Origin: Rhodoferax sp. TH121
Lineage (GTDB): Bacteria; Pseudomonadota; Gammaproteobacteria; Burkholderiales; Burkholderiaceae_C
Length of the DNA stretch: 64,000 bases
Direction: 5' to 3'
Assembly: GCF_002251855.1 (NCBI RefSeq)
Contig: NZ_NOXW01000020.1
Coordinates: 496,001-560,000, forward strand
In this document: positions 20,335 to 28,563 of the stretch, one piece after another
Numbering within the stretch: the stretch's first letter is position 1
How the letters are laid out: every line of letters starts with the position of its first letter
Position numbers and translations under genes: made by a program
Notes under the pieces: generated by a model
Database searches by the model: none
What the model was told of the DNA's origin: nothing
The model's input: only the letters and a program-made list of their open reading frames with translations

Positions 20335-21804
20335 TTGAACACTGCGTCTGAGTCCTCGCGCAAAGTCATTCCGATTGCGCCGTCTCCGGATCGTGGCCCG
20401 ATAGAGCCACCTCCCGGGGCCGATGCGGAGATGGTGGCTTTGTACGAGGCCCACAAAAAGATCTACCCCCGCAGCGTGAGCGGGTATTTCAGCAAGTGGC
20501 GTTGGGCGTTGGTGTTCCTCACGCAACTGGTGTTCTATGGCCTGCCTTGGTTAGAGTGGGGGCAGCGCCAGGCCGTGCTTTTTGACCTTGGCGCGCGGCG
20601 GTTTTATATTTTCAATTTGGTCCTCTACCCGCAGGACTTTGTCTATCTCACCGGCATTCTGGTGATCTCTGCCCTTTCGCTGTTCCTGTTCACGGCAGTT
20701 GCAGGGCGTCTCTGGTGCGGCTATGCCTGTCCCCAGACGGTGTACACCGAGATCTTTCTCTGGATGGAGAAGCTGGCCGAAGGCGACCGCTCAGCCCGCA
20801 TGCGCCGTGATGCGGCCCCCTGGACTTGGGACAAAGTGTGGCGTAAAGCAACCAAGCAGTGCATGTGGATTGCCGTCTCGCTGTGGACAGGGTTTACCTT
20901 TGTCGGCTACTTCACGCCCATCCACACCCTTAGCCAGGAAGTCCTGCACTGGGGCTTGGGCCCTTGGGAGAGTTTCTGGATTCTGTTCTACGGCTTTGCC
21001 ACCTATGGCAATGCGGGCTACATGCGTGAACAGGTGTGCAAATACATGTGCCCCTATGCCCGCTTCCAAAGCGCGATGTTCGACAAGGACACCCTGGTGG
21101 TGACCTACGACCAAGAGCGCGGAGAGCCCCGTGGTGCCCGATCGCGCAAAGCCGATCCCCTGGCTTTGAACCTGGGCGCTTGTGTGGACTGCAGCCTGTG
21201 TGTACAGGTGTGTCCCACGGGCATCGATATCCGCAAAGGTCTGCAGTACGAATGTATTGGCTGTGGTGCCTGCGCCGATGTGTGTGACACCGTGATGGAC
21301 AAGATGGGTTATGCCCGCGGCTTGGTGAAGTACTCCACTCAAAATGCAGTCAGCCAACACTGGACCCGTGCTCAGACCATTCGCCATGTGCTGCGTCCCC
21401 GGGTGCTGGTGTACAGCGGCATTCTGCTGGCGGTGGTTGCGGCCATGTTGGTGAGTCTGGCCTTGCGTTCGCCCTTCAAGGTGGATGTGGTGCGTGACCG
21501 TGGCACGCTGGCGCGTATTGTCCAGGGTGGCAAGATCGAAAACGTCTACCGCTTGCAGATCATGAATGCCACCGAGCAAGACCAGGACTTCAGCGTTAGT
21601 GCCAGTGGCATTGAGGGCATGACTACCCAGATGGATAGTCCCACGGTGGCCATTGGCGCTACCCAGGCGCGCTGGGTGGCGATACGGGTACAAGTGCCGT
21701 ACGAAGCTGCTCCCTCAGGCTCACATGCCATCCAGTTTGAGGTGGCCAATGCGACCCGTGACATGACCGTGACTGAAAAATCGGTGTTTATTGTTCCCCG
21801 TTAA
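20335..21804 (+). CDS. ccoG: cbb3 oxidase accessory protein CcoG (FixG family polyferredoxin)
   Basis: Membrane-bound iron-sulfur protein, 489 residues if it starts at the TTG at 20335; no ATG lies upstream in frame and the next ATG would remove conserved sequence. About five membrane segments are visible, then ferredoxin-like motifs CVDCSLCVQVCPTG and CIGCGACADVC, and a C-terminal immunoglobulin-like domain (about residues 375-489). An extra Cys motif WCGYACPQTVYTE lies in the membrane part. CcoG reduces Cu(II) to Cu(I) in oxidase assembly in characterised bacteria. It follows ccoP by 22 bp. Confidence 0.93.
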   Translation: MNTASESSRKVIPIAPSPDRGPIEPPPGADAEMVALYEAHKKIYPRSVSGYFSKWRWALVFLTQLVFYGLPWLEWGQRQAVLFDLGARRFYIFNLVLYPQDFVYLTGILVISALSLFLFTAVAGRLWCGYACPQTVYTEIFLWMEKLAEGDRSARMRRDAAPWTWDKVWRKATKQCMWIAVSLWTGFTFVGYFTPIHTLSQEVLHWGLGPWESFWILFYGFATYGNAGYMREQVCKYMCPYARFQSAMFDKDTLVVTYDQERGEPRGARSRKADPLALNLGACVDCSLCVQVCPTGIDIRKGLQYECIGCGACADVCDTVMDKMGYARGLVKYSTQNAVSQHWTRAQTIRHVLRPRVLVYSGILLAVVAAMLVSLALRSPFKVDVVRDRGTLARIVQGGKIENVYRLQIMNATEQDQDFSVSASGIEGMTTQMDSPTVAIGATQARWVAIRVQVPYEAAPSGSHAIQFEVANATRDMTVTEKSVFIVPR

Positions 21805-21813
21805 GGACCCCAT

Positions 21814-22089
21814 ATGGACTCTCCATCAATCTCCTCCCAGCCCTGGTGGCACTTTGGGCATGTCTGGTTAGTGCTGGCTGGTCCGGCCATTGTGGTGGTG
21901 GCTGGTTTTATTACGTTGTACCTGGCCATGTCCGGGGCGGATCCGGTGGTGGACCAGAACTACTACCAAAAGGGCATTGAGATCAACCGCACGCTGGAGG
22001 GTGCCCCTGAAAGCTTGGCTCCTGCCATGCAGGCGCGCAACCATGCGGCAACGGGTGTCAAAACACCTGCGGCCCAGCCCAAACCCTGA
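21814..22089 (+). CDS. ccoH: cbb3 oxidase assembly protein CcoH (FixH)
   Basis: A 91-residue protein with one N-terminal membrane helix (about residues 17-39) and a short periplasmic part carrying the FixH hallmark DQNYYQKGIEINRTL. The C-terminus (TPAAQPKP) is probably disordered; the protein is shorter than many FixH proteins of about 150 residues. It lies 9 bp after ccoG. Confidence 0.88.
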   Translation: MDSPSISSQPWWHFGHVWLVLAGPAIVVVAGFITLYLAMSGADPVVDQNYYQKGIEINRTLEGAPESLAPAMQARNHAATGVKTPAAQPKP

Positions 22090-22105
22090 TACCCAAAGGC
22101 GCACC

Positions 22106-22342
22106 ATGCCCAAAACCAAGTGGACAGCCATTGTGTGGCCTGCTTTTTTGGCAGCCTGTTTGCTGGAGTTGCTGGTGTTTGCGTTTGTTGACCCGCATGA
22201 GTTGCACTGGCTGGGGCAGCCTCTGGAGTTCTCTCGCCAAGGTGTTTACACCTTGGCTTTTTTTGCGTTCTGGTTGGTCACGTTGGTGGCCAGTGGGCTG
22301 ACAGCACTGCTAAGTCTGAACCCCGCGGAAGTGAACGACTGA
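22106..22342 (+). CDS. Small two-helix membrane protein at the end of the cco operon
   Basis: A 78-residue protein of unknown function with two hydrophobic helices (about residues 7-27 and 46-69). It starts MPKTKWTAIVWPAFLAACLL, 16 bp after ccoH, so it is probably co-transcribed with the oxidase genes. Its TGA ends at 22342, directly beside the stop codon of the convergent fnr gene at 22343, so there is no room for a terminator. A role in cbb3 assembly is only suggested by position. Confidence 0.75.
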   Translation: MPKTKWTAIVWPAFLAACLLELLVFAFVDPHELHWLGQPLEFSRQGVYTLAFFAFWLVTLVASGLTALLSLNPAEVND

Positions 22343-23143
22343 TCAATTGCAGACCTTGGGATTCACGATGTCTTTGAGCGCATCGGTGTTGAGGATGCGC
22401 ACATGGCGCTGCTTGACCTCCACAATGCCGTCCTCCACAAACTTGGAGAAGGTGCGGCTGACCGTTTCAAGTTTCAGTCCCAGGTAGCTGCCGATCTCTT
22501 CGCGCGTCATGCGAAGCACCAGTTCAGACTGCGAGAAACCGCGTGCGTGCAAGCGTTGCACCAGGTTTAACAGGAAAGCGGCTAGGCGCTCCTCGGCGCG
22601 CATACTGCCCAGCAATAACATCACGCCGTTTTCCCGCACGATCTCGCGGCTCATGATCTTGTGCACATGGCGTTGCAGGGCATTCACTTCGCGCGAGAGC
22701 TCCTCAATGCGCTCGAACGGCATGACGCAGACCTCGGCATCTTCCAGTGCCACGGCGTCGCAAGTGTGGTGATCATTCACGATACCGTCCAAACCAATCA
22801 CTTCACCCGCCATCTGAAAGCCGGTGACCTGGTCGCGCCCGTCTTCCGAGGCCACGCAGGTTTTGAAGAAGCCGGTACGGATGGCGTACAGACTGGTAAA
22901 GCGCTCGCCATTGCGGAACAGGGTGCCGCCACGTTTGACCTTGCGGCGGCTGGCCACCACGTCATCAATCTTGTCCAGCTCGCTGGGGCTCAGACCCAGG
23001 GGCATGCAAAGTTCGCGCAAATTGCAGTTGGAGCACGCGACCTTGATGGTCTGAGGGCTCAGGGGCCCATTGGAAACGGGCGTGATGGCGATGGGTGCAT
23101 GCACCTCGCCTGGTTTGCCGGATGGAGTGGTGGTTTCAAACAT
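22343..23143 (-). CDS. fnr: FNR/ANR-type oxygen-sensing transcription regulator
   Basis: CRP/FNR family regulator of 266 residues that carries an oxygen-labile [4Fe-4S] cluster. The cluster cysteines are visible in the N-terminal CSNCNLRELC segment, with a further Cys in DHHTCDAV. A cyclic-nucleotide-type beta barrel follows. The C-terminal HTH (MTREEIGSYLGLKLETVSRT) has the E-x-x-S-R recognition residues that read TTGAT half-sites. I chose the ATG at 23143, which follows AGGGGAACC; an in-frame ATG at 23182 lies too close to the promoter. It shares a divergent control region and an FNR box with hemN. Confidence 0.95.
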   Translation of the reverse strand: MFETTTPSGKPGEVHAPIAITPVSNGPLSPQTIKVACSNCNLRELCMPLGLSPSELDKIDDVVASRRKVKRGGTLFRNGERFTSLYAIRTGFFKTCVASEDGRDQVTGFQMAGEVIGLDGIVNDHHTCDAVALEDAEVCVMPFERIEELSREVNALQRHVHKIMSREIVRENGVMLLLGSMRAEERLAAFLLNLVQRLHARGFSQSELVLRMTREEIGSYLGLKLETVSRTFSKFVEDGIVEVKQRHVRILNTDALKDIVNPKVCN

Positions 23144-23193
23144 GTGGTTCCCCTGATGCAAGTCAATTATCCGCCTGTGCACCCGCTTGAGAC

Positions 23194-23207
23194 TTGATTT
23201 GTATCAA
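23194..23207. promoter_or_regulatory. FNR/ANR box (perfect) between fnr and hemN
   Basis: TTGATTTGTATCAA is a perfect consensus match placed almost exactly midway between the fnr start (23143) and the hemN start (23259). It suggests activation of hemN and autoregulation of fnr. Confidence 0.9.
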
Positions 23208-23258
23208 TGTCGGTCGCGGGCGTTTGGGCGACATTTGTGCTGCCAGTTTGGAGTATCC

Positions 23259-24659
23259 ATGAACGCCGTCCTCGACACCCCGCCCATTTCTGAAAATTTG
23301 TTGACTCGCTTCGACGTTTCGGGGCCGCGTTACACCTCGTATCCCACCGCAGACCGGTTTGTCGAGGCTTTCACTGCAGACGACTACGCCCAGGCGCTCG
23401 CCCAGCGCCGCAGTGGCGCCGCCGCCTTGGCGCTGCCGTTGTCCTTGTACGTCCATATTCCGTTTTGCGAATCCTTGTGCTACTACTGTGCCTGCAACAA
23501 GATTATTACCAAGCACCATGACAAGGCCGCTACGTATCTGCGCTACCTGAGCCGTGAGGTGGACCTGCACACCGCGCGTATGGGCACTGGCCAGACCGTG
23601 AGCCAGTTGCACCTGGGGGGGGGAAGCCCCACCTTTTTGAGTGATGCCGAGTTGCGTGAGCTCATGGGCATGCTGCGGCGCAACTTCCACCTCGCCCCAG
23701 GTGGCGAATACTCCATTGAGGTCGACCCTCGCACCATCGACGCGCAGCGCCTGGATACGCTGGCCGAGCTGGGCTTTAACCGCTTGAGCTTCGGCGTGCA
23801 GGATTTTGACCCCGCCGTGCAGAAGGCGGTCCACCGGGTGCAGCCCGCGGAGCAGGTGTTTGCGCTGGTAGAGGCAGCACGTGCGCGCGGGTTTGAGTCC
23901 ATCAATGTGGACCTGATCTACGGCCTGCCCCAGCAAAGCCCCGAGTCGTTTGACCGCACTTTGGCGCAGGTCAACCAGTTGCGGCCCGATCGCATCGCGT
24001 TGTACGCCTACGCGCACCTGCCTGAGCGCTTCAAACCGCAGCGACGTATTGCCACGGTGGAGCTGCCCAGTGCAGGCGCCAAGGTGTCCATGCTGTCGCG
24101 TTCATTGGCGGCTTTCATCGGCGCCGGTTATGTGTATGTGGGCATGGACCACTTTGCTTTGCCTGAAGACTCGCTGGCGGTGGCCAAACGCCAAGGGCGA
24201 CTGCACCGCAACTTCCAAGGCTACAGCACCCAGCCCGACTGCGACCTGATTGCACTGGGTGTGTCGGCCATTGGCCGCATCGGCGCGACCTATAGCCAGA
24301 ACGCCAAGACGCTCGACGAGTATTACGACTACCTGGACCAGGGGCGCTTTCCTGTCGTGCGCGGTCTGGCCGTCACGCGTGATGATCTAGTGCGCCGTGC
24401 TGTCATCATGGCGCTAATGTGCCAAGGCCAACTCCAGTTTGAGTCCATCAACCTGGCCTACTTGGTGGACTTCAAAAACTATTTCGCCAGCGAGATGGTG
24501 GCACTGCAAAGTCTGGCTGAGCAAGGCATGGTGGTGGTGGACGATGCAGGCATCCAGGTCACGGCCCAGGGCTGGTTTTTTGTGCGTGCGGTGGCCATGG
24601 TGTTTGACAAATACCTGCAAACCGACCGCACCCGTGCCCGCTTTTCCAAGATCATTTAG
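23259..24659 (+). CDS. hemN: Oxygen-independent coproporphyrinogen III oxidase
   Basis: Radical SAM enzyme of 466 residues that decarboxylates coproporphyrinogen III to protoporphyrinogen IX without oxygen, so haem can be made when oxygen is scarce. The cluster motif is C70-E-S-L-C74-Y-Y-C77, followed by the extra Cys79 typical of true HemN. The N-terminal GPRYTSYPTADRF segment and HLGGGSPTFL glycine motif are also intact. The ATG at 23259 follows TTGGAGTATCC. An FNR box lies 51 bp upstream, and fnr is divergent. Confidence 0.96.
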   Translation: MNAVLDTPPISENLLTRFDVSGPRYTSYPTADRFVEAFTADDYAQALAQRRSGAAALALPLSLYVHIPFCESLCYYCACNKIITKHHDKAATYLRYLSREVDLHTARMGTGQTVSQLHLGGGSPTFLSDAELRELMGMLRRNFHLAPGGEYSIEVDPRTIDAQRLDTLAELGFNRLSFGVQDFDPAVQKAVHRVQPAEQVFALVEAARARGFESINVDLIYGLPQQSPESFDRTLAQVNQLRPDRIALYAYAHLPERFKPQRRIATVELPSAGAKVSMLSRSLAAFIGAGYVYVGMDHFALPEDSLAVAKRQGRLHRNFQGYSTQPDCDLIALGVSAIGRIGATYSQNAKTLDEYYDYLDQGRFPVVRGLAVTRDDLVRRAVIMALMCQGQLQFESINLAYLVDFKNYFASEMVALQSLAEQGMVVVDDAGIQVTAQGWFFVRAVAMVFDKYLQTDRTRARFSKII

Positions 24660-24668
24660 CATCGTCTG

Positions 24669-25352
24669 ATGCAATCTTCTCTGGCACTCACGGCCCTGGT
24701 GATGGGTCTGGTGGGCGGGCCGCACTGTGTGGCCATGTGTGGTGCTGCCTGCGCAGGAATTGGGCAGGCTGCCGGTTCGCGCCAGACCTCCGCGCTTTTT
24801 TTGTTCCAAATCGGACGCGTTGTTGGCTACGCCGTGCTGGGCGCGCTGGCGGCAGCGTCCATGCAGGGATTGGGTTGGCTGACGGTGCAAAGTGCAGCCC
24901 TGCGACCCGTGTGGTCCATGGTGCACGTGGCAGCACTGGCGCTGGGGCTGTTGTTGCTTTGGCTGGGGCGCCAGCCACTGTGGCTACAGGCCGGGGCCCG
25001 CGCAGTCTGGAGCCGCACGCGCAGCCTGGGGCTGCGTTGGGGGCGGGGGGCGCCGCTAGGGCTGGGCATGGTGTGGGCCTTGTTGCCCTGTGGTTTGCTG
25101 TATTCAGCCCTGCTGGTGGCTGCGCTGGCGGGCGATGTAGTCAGCGGCGCCGGTGTGATGGCCTTGTTTGCCCTGGGCACCTCGGTCACCATGCTGCTGG
25201 GGCCCTGGCTGTGGTTGCGTCTGCAGGGCGCCCAGATGGGTGATGGGACCTGGGGGGTGCGGCTCGCGGGCGTCGCGTTGGCGGCCAGCTCGGGCTGGGC
25301 TTTGTGGATGGGGCTGGTGCACAATCAGGCGCCATGGTGCATCACACCTTGA
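24669..25352 (+). CDS. SafE-like sulfite exporter/DsbD-type membrane protein
   Basis: Polytopic inner-membrane protein, 227 residues with about six helices. It has the HCVAMCGA motif near the N-terminus (about residues 19-26) and the PCGLLYSALL motif in the second half, the paired cysteine arrangement of the SafE/DsbD-transmembrane family. Homologues are frequently found near cbb3 oxidase genes and may take part in metal or thiol handling; here it lies 9 bp after hemN and close to the cco cluster. The transported substrate cannot be read from the sequence. Confidence 0.8.
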   Translation: MQSSLALTALVMGLVGGPHCVAMCGAACAGIGQAAGSRQTSALFLFQIGRVVGYAVLGALAAASMQGLGWLTVQSAALRPVWSMVHVAALALGLLLLWLGRQPLWLQAGARAVWSRTRSLGLRWGRGAPLGLGMVWALLPCGLLYSALLVAALAGDVVSGAGVMALFALGTSVTMLLGPWLWLRLQGAQMGDGTWGVRLAGVALAASSGWALWMGLVHNQAPWCITP

Positions 25353-25392
25353 TGCGCATCAAGAAACCACCCCCTGTTGGAGGACTCGCCCG

Positions 25393-26457
25393 ATGGATCG
25401 AACCACTGCTGAGGCTTTGCGGCTGGAAGAGTTGCGCCGCTTTGGCATTCTGGATTCCGCCGCTGAGCAGGCCTACGACGACGTCGTCAAGCTCGCGGCG
25501 TTTATTTGCGACACACCGATTGCCCTGATTTCTCTGGTGGACGAAGACCGCCAGTGGTTCAAGGCCCGGGTTGGTATGAATGAGATGGAAACTCCGCGCG
25601 GAATCGCATTCTGTGCCCATGCCATTACCGAGCCCGATGCCTTGATGGAAGTGCCCAATGCGCTCGAGGACAGCCGTTTTGCCAACAATCCGCTGGTGAC
25701 TGGGGCCGAAGGGGTGCGCTTTTACGCGGGTGCGCCCTTGCTCACGCCCTCAGGCGCTGCCTTGGGCACGGTGTGTGTGATTGACCGCGTGCCGCGCAAA
25801 CTCACCGAAGCCCAGGCCGAGGCACTCAAAGCCCTGTCGCGCCAGGTGGTGCAGCTGCTGGCGCTGCGCCGCGCCAATGCCGAGTTGGAGCTGCTGTCGC
25901 GCGCACAGACCATGCGCCAGCGTGAACTGGAAGTGGCCCAGAAACAGTTGCAGGAGCTCAACGAGGAGCTGTCCGAGCAAACCCTCACCGATGCGCTCAC
26001 CCATCTGAAAAACCGCCGTGCTTTTGACCGGCTGCTGGCCAATGAATACGCACGGTCCTTGCGCACTCGCTCGCCGCTGGCCTTGCTGATGGTGGATGTA
26101 GACCATTTCAAGGCCTATAACGACCAGTATGGCCACCTGGCCGGAGACCAGGCGCTGCAGGCGGTGGCCGCTGCCATCAAATCGCAGGCCCGTGCCTACG
26201 ACCATGTGGCGCGCTACGGTGGAGAGGAGTTCGCTGTCATCCTGCCCGACACCCAGGTGGCCGACACGCGGGCCGTAGCCGAGCGTATCCGCCAAGCGGT
26301 GCAGGCCCTGCAAGGGCTGCACCGTCCCGTGACGGTGAGCGTCGGTGCTGCCATGGCCGAGGCCAGGACGGACCCTGCCGACCTGGTCAGCCGTGCCGAC
26401 CAAGCGCTCTACCAAGCCAAGCAAGCCGGGCGAAACCGGGTGCTCACGCTGCTGTGA
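25393..26457 (+). CDS. Diguanylate cyclase with N-terminal GAF domain
   Basis: Predicted soluble c-di-GMP synthase, 354 residues. A GAF sensor domain spans about residues 5-160, a coiled-coil linker about 160-200, and the GGDEF domain about 205-354. The active-site motif GGEEF is at 276-280, with the product-inhibition I-site R267-A-Y-D270 correctly placed, so the enzyme should be active and feedback-controlled. GGAGGA at 25378-25383 supports the ATG at 25393. The gene stands between the SafE-like gene and dusA. Confidence 0.94.
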   Translation: MDRTTAEALRLEELRRFGILDSAAEQAYDDVVKLAAFICDTPIALISLVDEDRQWFKARVGMNEMETPRGIAFCAHAITEPDALMEVPNALEDSRFANNPLVTGAEGVRFYAGAPLLTPSGAALGTVCVIDRVPRKLTEAQAEALKALSRQVVQLLALRRANAELELLSRAQTMRQRELEVAQKQLQELNEELSEQTLTDALTHLKNRRAFDRLLANEYARSLRTRSPLALLMVDVDHFKAYNDQYGHLAGDQALQAVAAAIKSQARAYDHVARYGGEEFAVILPDTQVADTRAVAERIRQAVQALQGLHRPVTVSVGAAMAEARTDPADLVSRADQALYQAKQAGRNRVLTLL

Positions 26458-26482
26458 GGGCCGGGCTGGGATAATCCAGCCT

Positions 26483-27499
26483 ATGTCTTCTGCCTTGCCA
26501 CTCTCTGGCCTCTCTACGTCTGCCCCCAACCCCTGGCGCCTGTCCGTCGCCCCCATGATGGACTGGACCGATCGCCATTGCCGCTACTTCCATCGCCTGC
26601 TGAGCCGCCACGCGCTGCTCTACACCGAGATGGTGACCACCGGCGCGCTCATCCATGGCGATGTGCCACGCCATCTGCGCTTCAACGCCGAAGAACACCC
26701 CGTGGCCCTGCAGCTGGGGGGCAGCGAGCCGGCCGATCTGGCGCAGGCTGCCAAGCTGGGCCAGGACTGGGGCTACGACGAAATCAACATCAACTGCGGC
26801 TGCCCGAGTGAGCGGGTGCAACGCGGTGCGTTTGGCGCCTGCCTGATGAACGAAGCATCTTTGGTGGCCGACTGCGTGAAGGCCATGGTGGATGTGGTGG
26901 ACGTGCCAGTGACGGTGAAGCACCGGATTGGCATCGACAAAGAGGAGAGCTACGGCTTTGTGCGTGACTTTGTGGGCACCGTAGCCGACGCGGGTTGCAC
27001 TGTGTTCATCGCCCACGCCCGCAATGCCTGGCTCAAAGGACTGAGCCCGAAGGAAAACCGTGAGATTCCGCCTTTGCGCTACGAGCTGGTGCACCAGCTC
27101 AAACAGGACTTTCCCCAGCTCACCATCGCCATCAACGGTGGGCTGACCACCAGCGCCCAGGTGGCCGAGCAACTGGAGCATGTGGACGGCGTGATGCTGG
27201 GCCGCGAGGCTTACCACAACCCCTGGTGGTTGGCCGAGTGGGATGCTACGTTTTTTGGAGCTGCTCCCGCAGAGTTGACGCGGGATAGCGTCGAATTGGC
27301 CATGGTGGAATACATGGAGCGCGAGGCTGCGGAGCTTGGCACCTCCTGGTACAGCATTGCCCGTCACATGCTGGGCCTGCGCCACGGCCTGCCCGGCGCG
27401 CGCAAGTGGCGCCAGGTATGGAGCGACCACCGCTACAAGACCCTGCCGGCCCGCGAAGTGATGGCGATTGCCCGGGGCCCTGCGCTTGTCGCGGCCTGA
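26483..27499 (+). CDS. dusA: tRNA-dihydrouridine(20/20a) synthase
   Basis: FMN-dependent enzyme of 338 residues that reduces uridine in the tRNA D-loop. DusA-specific motifs are visible: APMMDWTDRHCR at the N-terminus, the catalytic-cysteine loop CGCPSERVQRGAFGACLM, KHRIGID, and HARNAWLKGLSPKENREIPP. Residues about 255-272 (DATFFGAAPAELTRDSVELA) are encoded by a copy of the dispersed element that lies in the forward orientation in the helical C-terminal part. The 3' end overlaps the next gene's predicted start. Confidence 0.95.
   Translation: MSSALPLSGLSTSAPNPWRLSVAPMMDWTDRHCRYFHRLLSRHALLYTEMVTTGALIHGDVPRHLRFNAEEHPVALQLGGSEPADLAQAAKLGQDWGYDEININCGCPSERVQRGAFGACLMNEASLVADCVKAMVDVVDVPVTVKHRIGIDKEESYGFVRDFVGTVADAGCTVFIAHARNAWLKGLSPKENREIPPLRYELVHQLKQDFPQLTIAINGGLTTSAQVAEQLEHVDGVMLGREAYHNPWWLAEWDATFFGAAPAELTRDSVELAMVEYMEREAAELGTSWYSIARHMLGLRHGLPGARKWRQVWSDHRYKTLPAREVMAIARGPALVAA
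27245..27304 (+). repeat. Dispersed palindromic element, copy E (inside dusA)
   Basis: It reads GCTACGTTTTTTGGAGCTGC then TCCCGCAGAGTTGACGCGGG then ATAGCGTCGAATTGGCC. It is one of two copies read by its host gene in the forward orientation, so the encoded peptide (ATFFGAAPAELTRDSVELA) differs from that of copies B, C, G, H, J and L. Confidence 0.75.
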
Positions 27500-28376
27500 G
27501 CAGGAGCGCTGGGCCCTGCTGGGGCTGTGGCTCATTCCCGCACTGTGGGCGGTGAACTTCATCGTTGCGCGCTGGGCGCCTGGCACCATTGCGCCGTATG
27601 CGCTGGCGTTGGGCCGCTGGGCCATCGCCGGTGTGTTGTTGGGCTTTGTGGCCCGGCACGAGCTTTGGGCGCAGCGCCGCGCCATTCTGGCCGTGTGGCA
27701 CCAGTATGTGGTGCTGGGCTTTTGTGGCATGTTGGTGTGCGGCGCCTGGGTGTACCTGGGGGCGCGCACCACCGGGGCCATGAACATCTCGCTCATCTAT
27801 GCCGCATCGCCCGTGTTGATTGCCCTGGGGGCGGTGCTGTGGCTGGGAGAGCGTATGCGCTGGAGCCAAGTGGCGGGCGTGGTGGTAGCGCTGGCGGGAG
27901 TGGTGCACGTGGTGGTGCAAGGCCAGTGGCTGGCGCTGGGCCGGGTGCAGTGGGTGGTGGGCGATGCGTGGATCGTGGCGGCGATGGTGGCTTGGGCCGC
28001 TTACGCGCTGCTGCAAAAGCTGTGGCCCAGCCCGCTGGGCTCCACCGCGCGGCTGGCGGCCATTTGCGCCGGTGGTGTGCTCACGCTGATTCCCTGCGTG
28101 CTGTGGGAGGCGCAACTGCCAGAAACGCCTGCCTGGTCCTGGGCCGCCACCGGTCTGGTGGTGGCCGCGGCGCTGTTGCCCGGTCTGGCTGCGTACTGGA
28201 TATATGGCGCCGCACAAAAAGTGCTGGGCGCCAGCCGCGTGGCGGTCACGCTGTACCTCGGGCCCTTGTATGCCGCCGTGGTGGCGTGGGGTGTGCTGGG
28301 GGAGCCGCTGGGCCTGCACCATCTGGTGGGGGCCGCGCTGATTTTGCCCGGCGTGTACTGGGTGTCGCGCCGCTAG
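27468..28376 (+). CDS. EamA-family (DMT superfamily) transporter
   Basis: Inner-membrane permease of about 300 residues with ten predicted helices in two EamA repeats; the second repeat begins near WVVGDAWIVAAMVAW. Typical features include YAASPVLIALGAVLWLGERM near the end of the first repeat and YLGPLYAAVVAWGVLGEPLG in the second. The substrate cannot be predicted. The start is uncertain: TTG at 27468 overlaps dusA by 32 bp, TTG at 27486 is an alternative, and no ATG occurs before the first membrane helix. Confidence 0.85.
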   Translation: MPGALRLSRPEQERWALLGLWLIPALWAVNFIVARWAPGTIAPYALALGRWAIAGVLLGFVARHELWAQRRAILAVWHQYVVLGFCGMLVCGAWVYLGARTTGAMNISLIYAASPVLIALGAVLWLGERMRWSQVAGVVVALAGVVHVVVQGQWLALGRVQWVVGDAWIVAAMVAWAAYALLQKLWPSPLGSTARLAAICAGGVLTLIPCVLWEAQLPETPAWSWAATGLVVAAALLPGLAAYWIYGAAQKVLGASRVAVTLYLGPLYAAVVAWGVLGEPLGLHHLVGAALILPGVYWVSRR

Positions 28377-28495
28377 CAGCCAGACGCGCAGGAGACAGCC
28401 ATGGTCGCCCTGGCCCAGCACCATGCGCGAGTAGATATGTCCGCCTGCGCCGGTGCGGAACTGCGCAGGCTTGTCTGCGGGTTTGGCTGCCATTT

Positions 28496-28553
28496 TGTAG
28501 TCAAATTGGCCTCTAAGCCTTATGGGATGTGCGCAAACAGCTATCAAAATAGG
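28496..28553 (-). repeat. Dispersed palindromic element, copy F (upstream of the thioesterase)
   Basis: The minus strand reads CCTATTTTGATAGCTG then TTTGCGCACATCCCATAAGG then CTTAGAGGCCAATTTGACTA, one of the best matches to the consensus. Its end runs into AGGAG (28551-28555), the Shine-Dalgarno sequence of the thioesterase gene, which the element therefore partly provides. Confidence 0.92.
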
Positions 28554-28563
28554 AGTAATTGAG

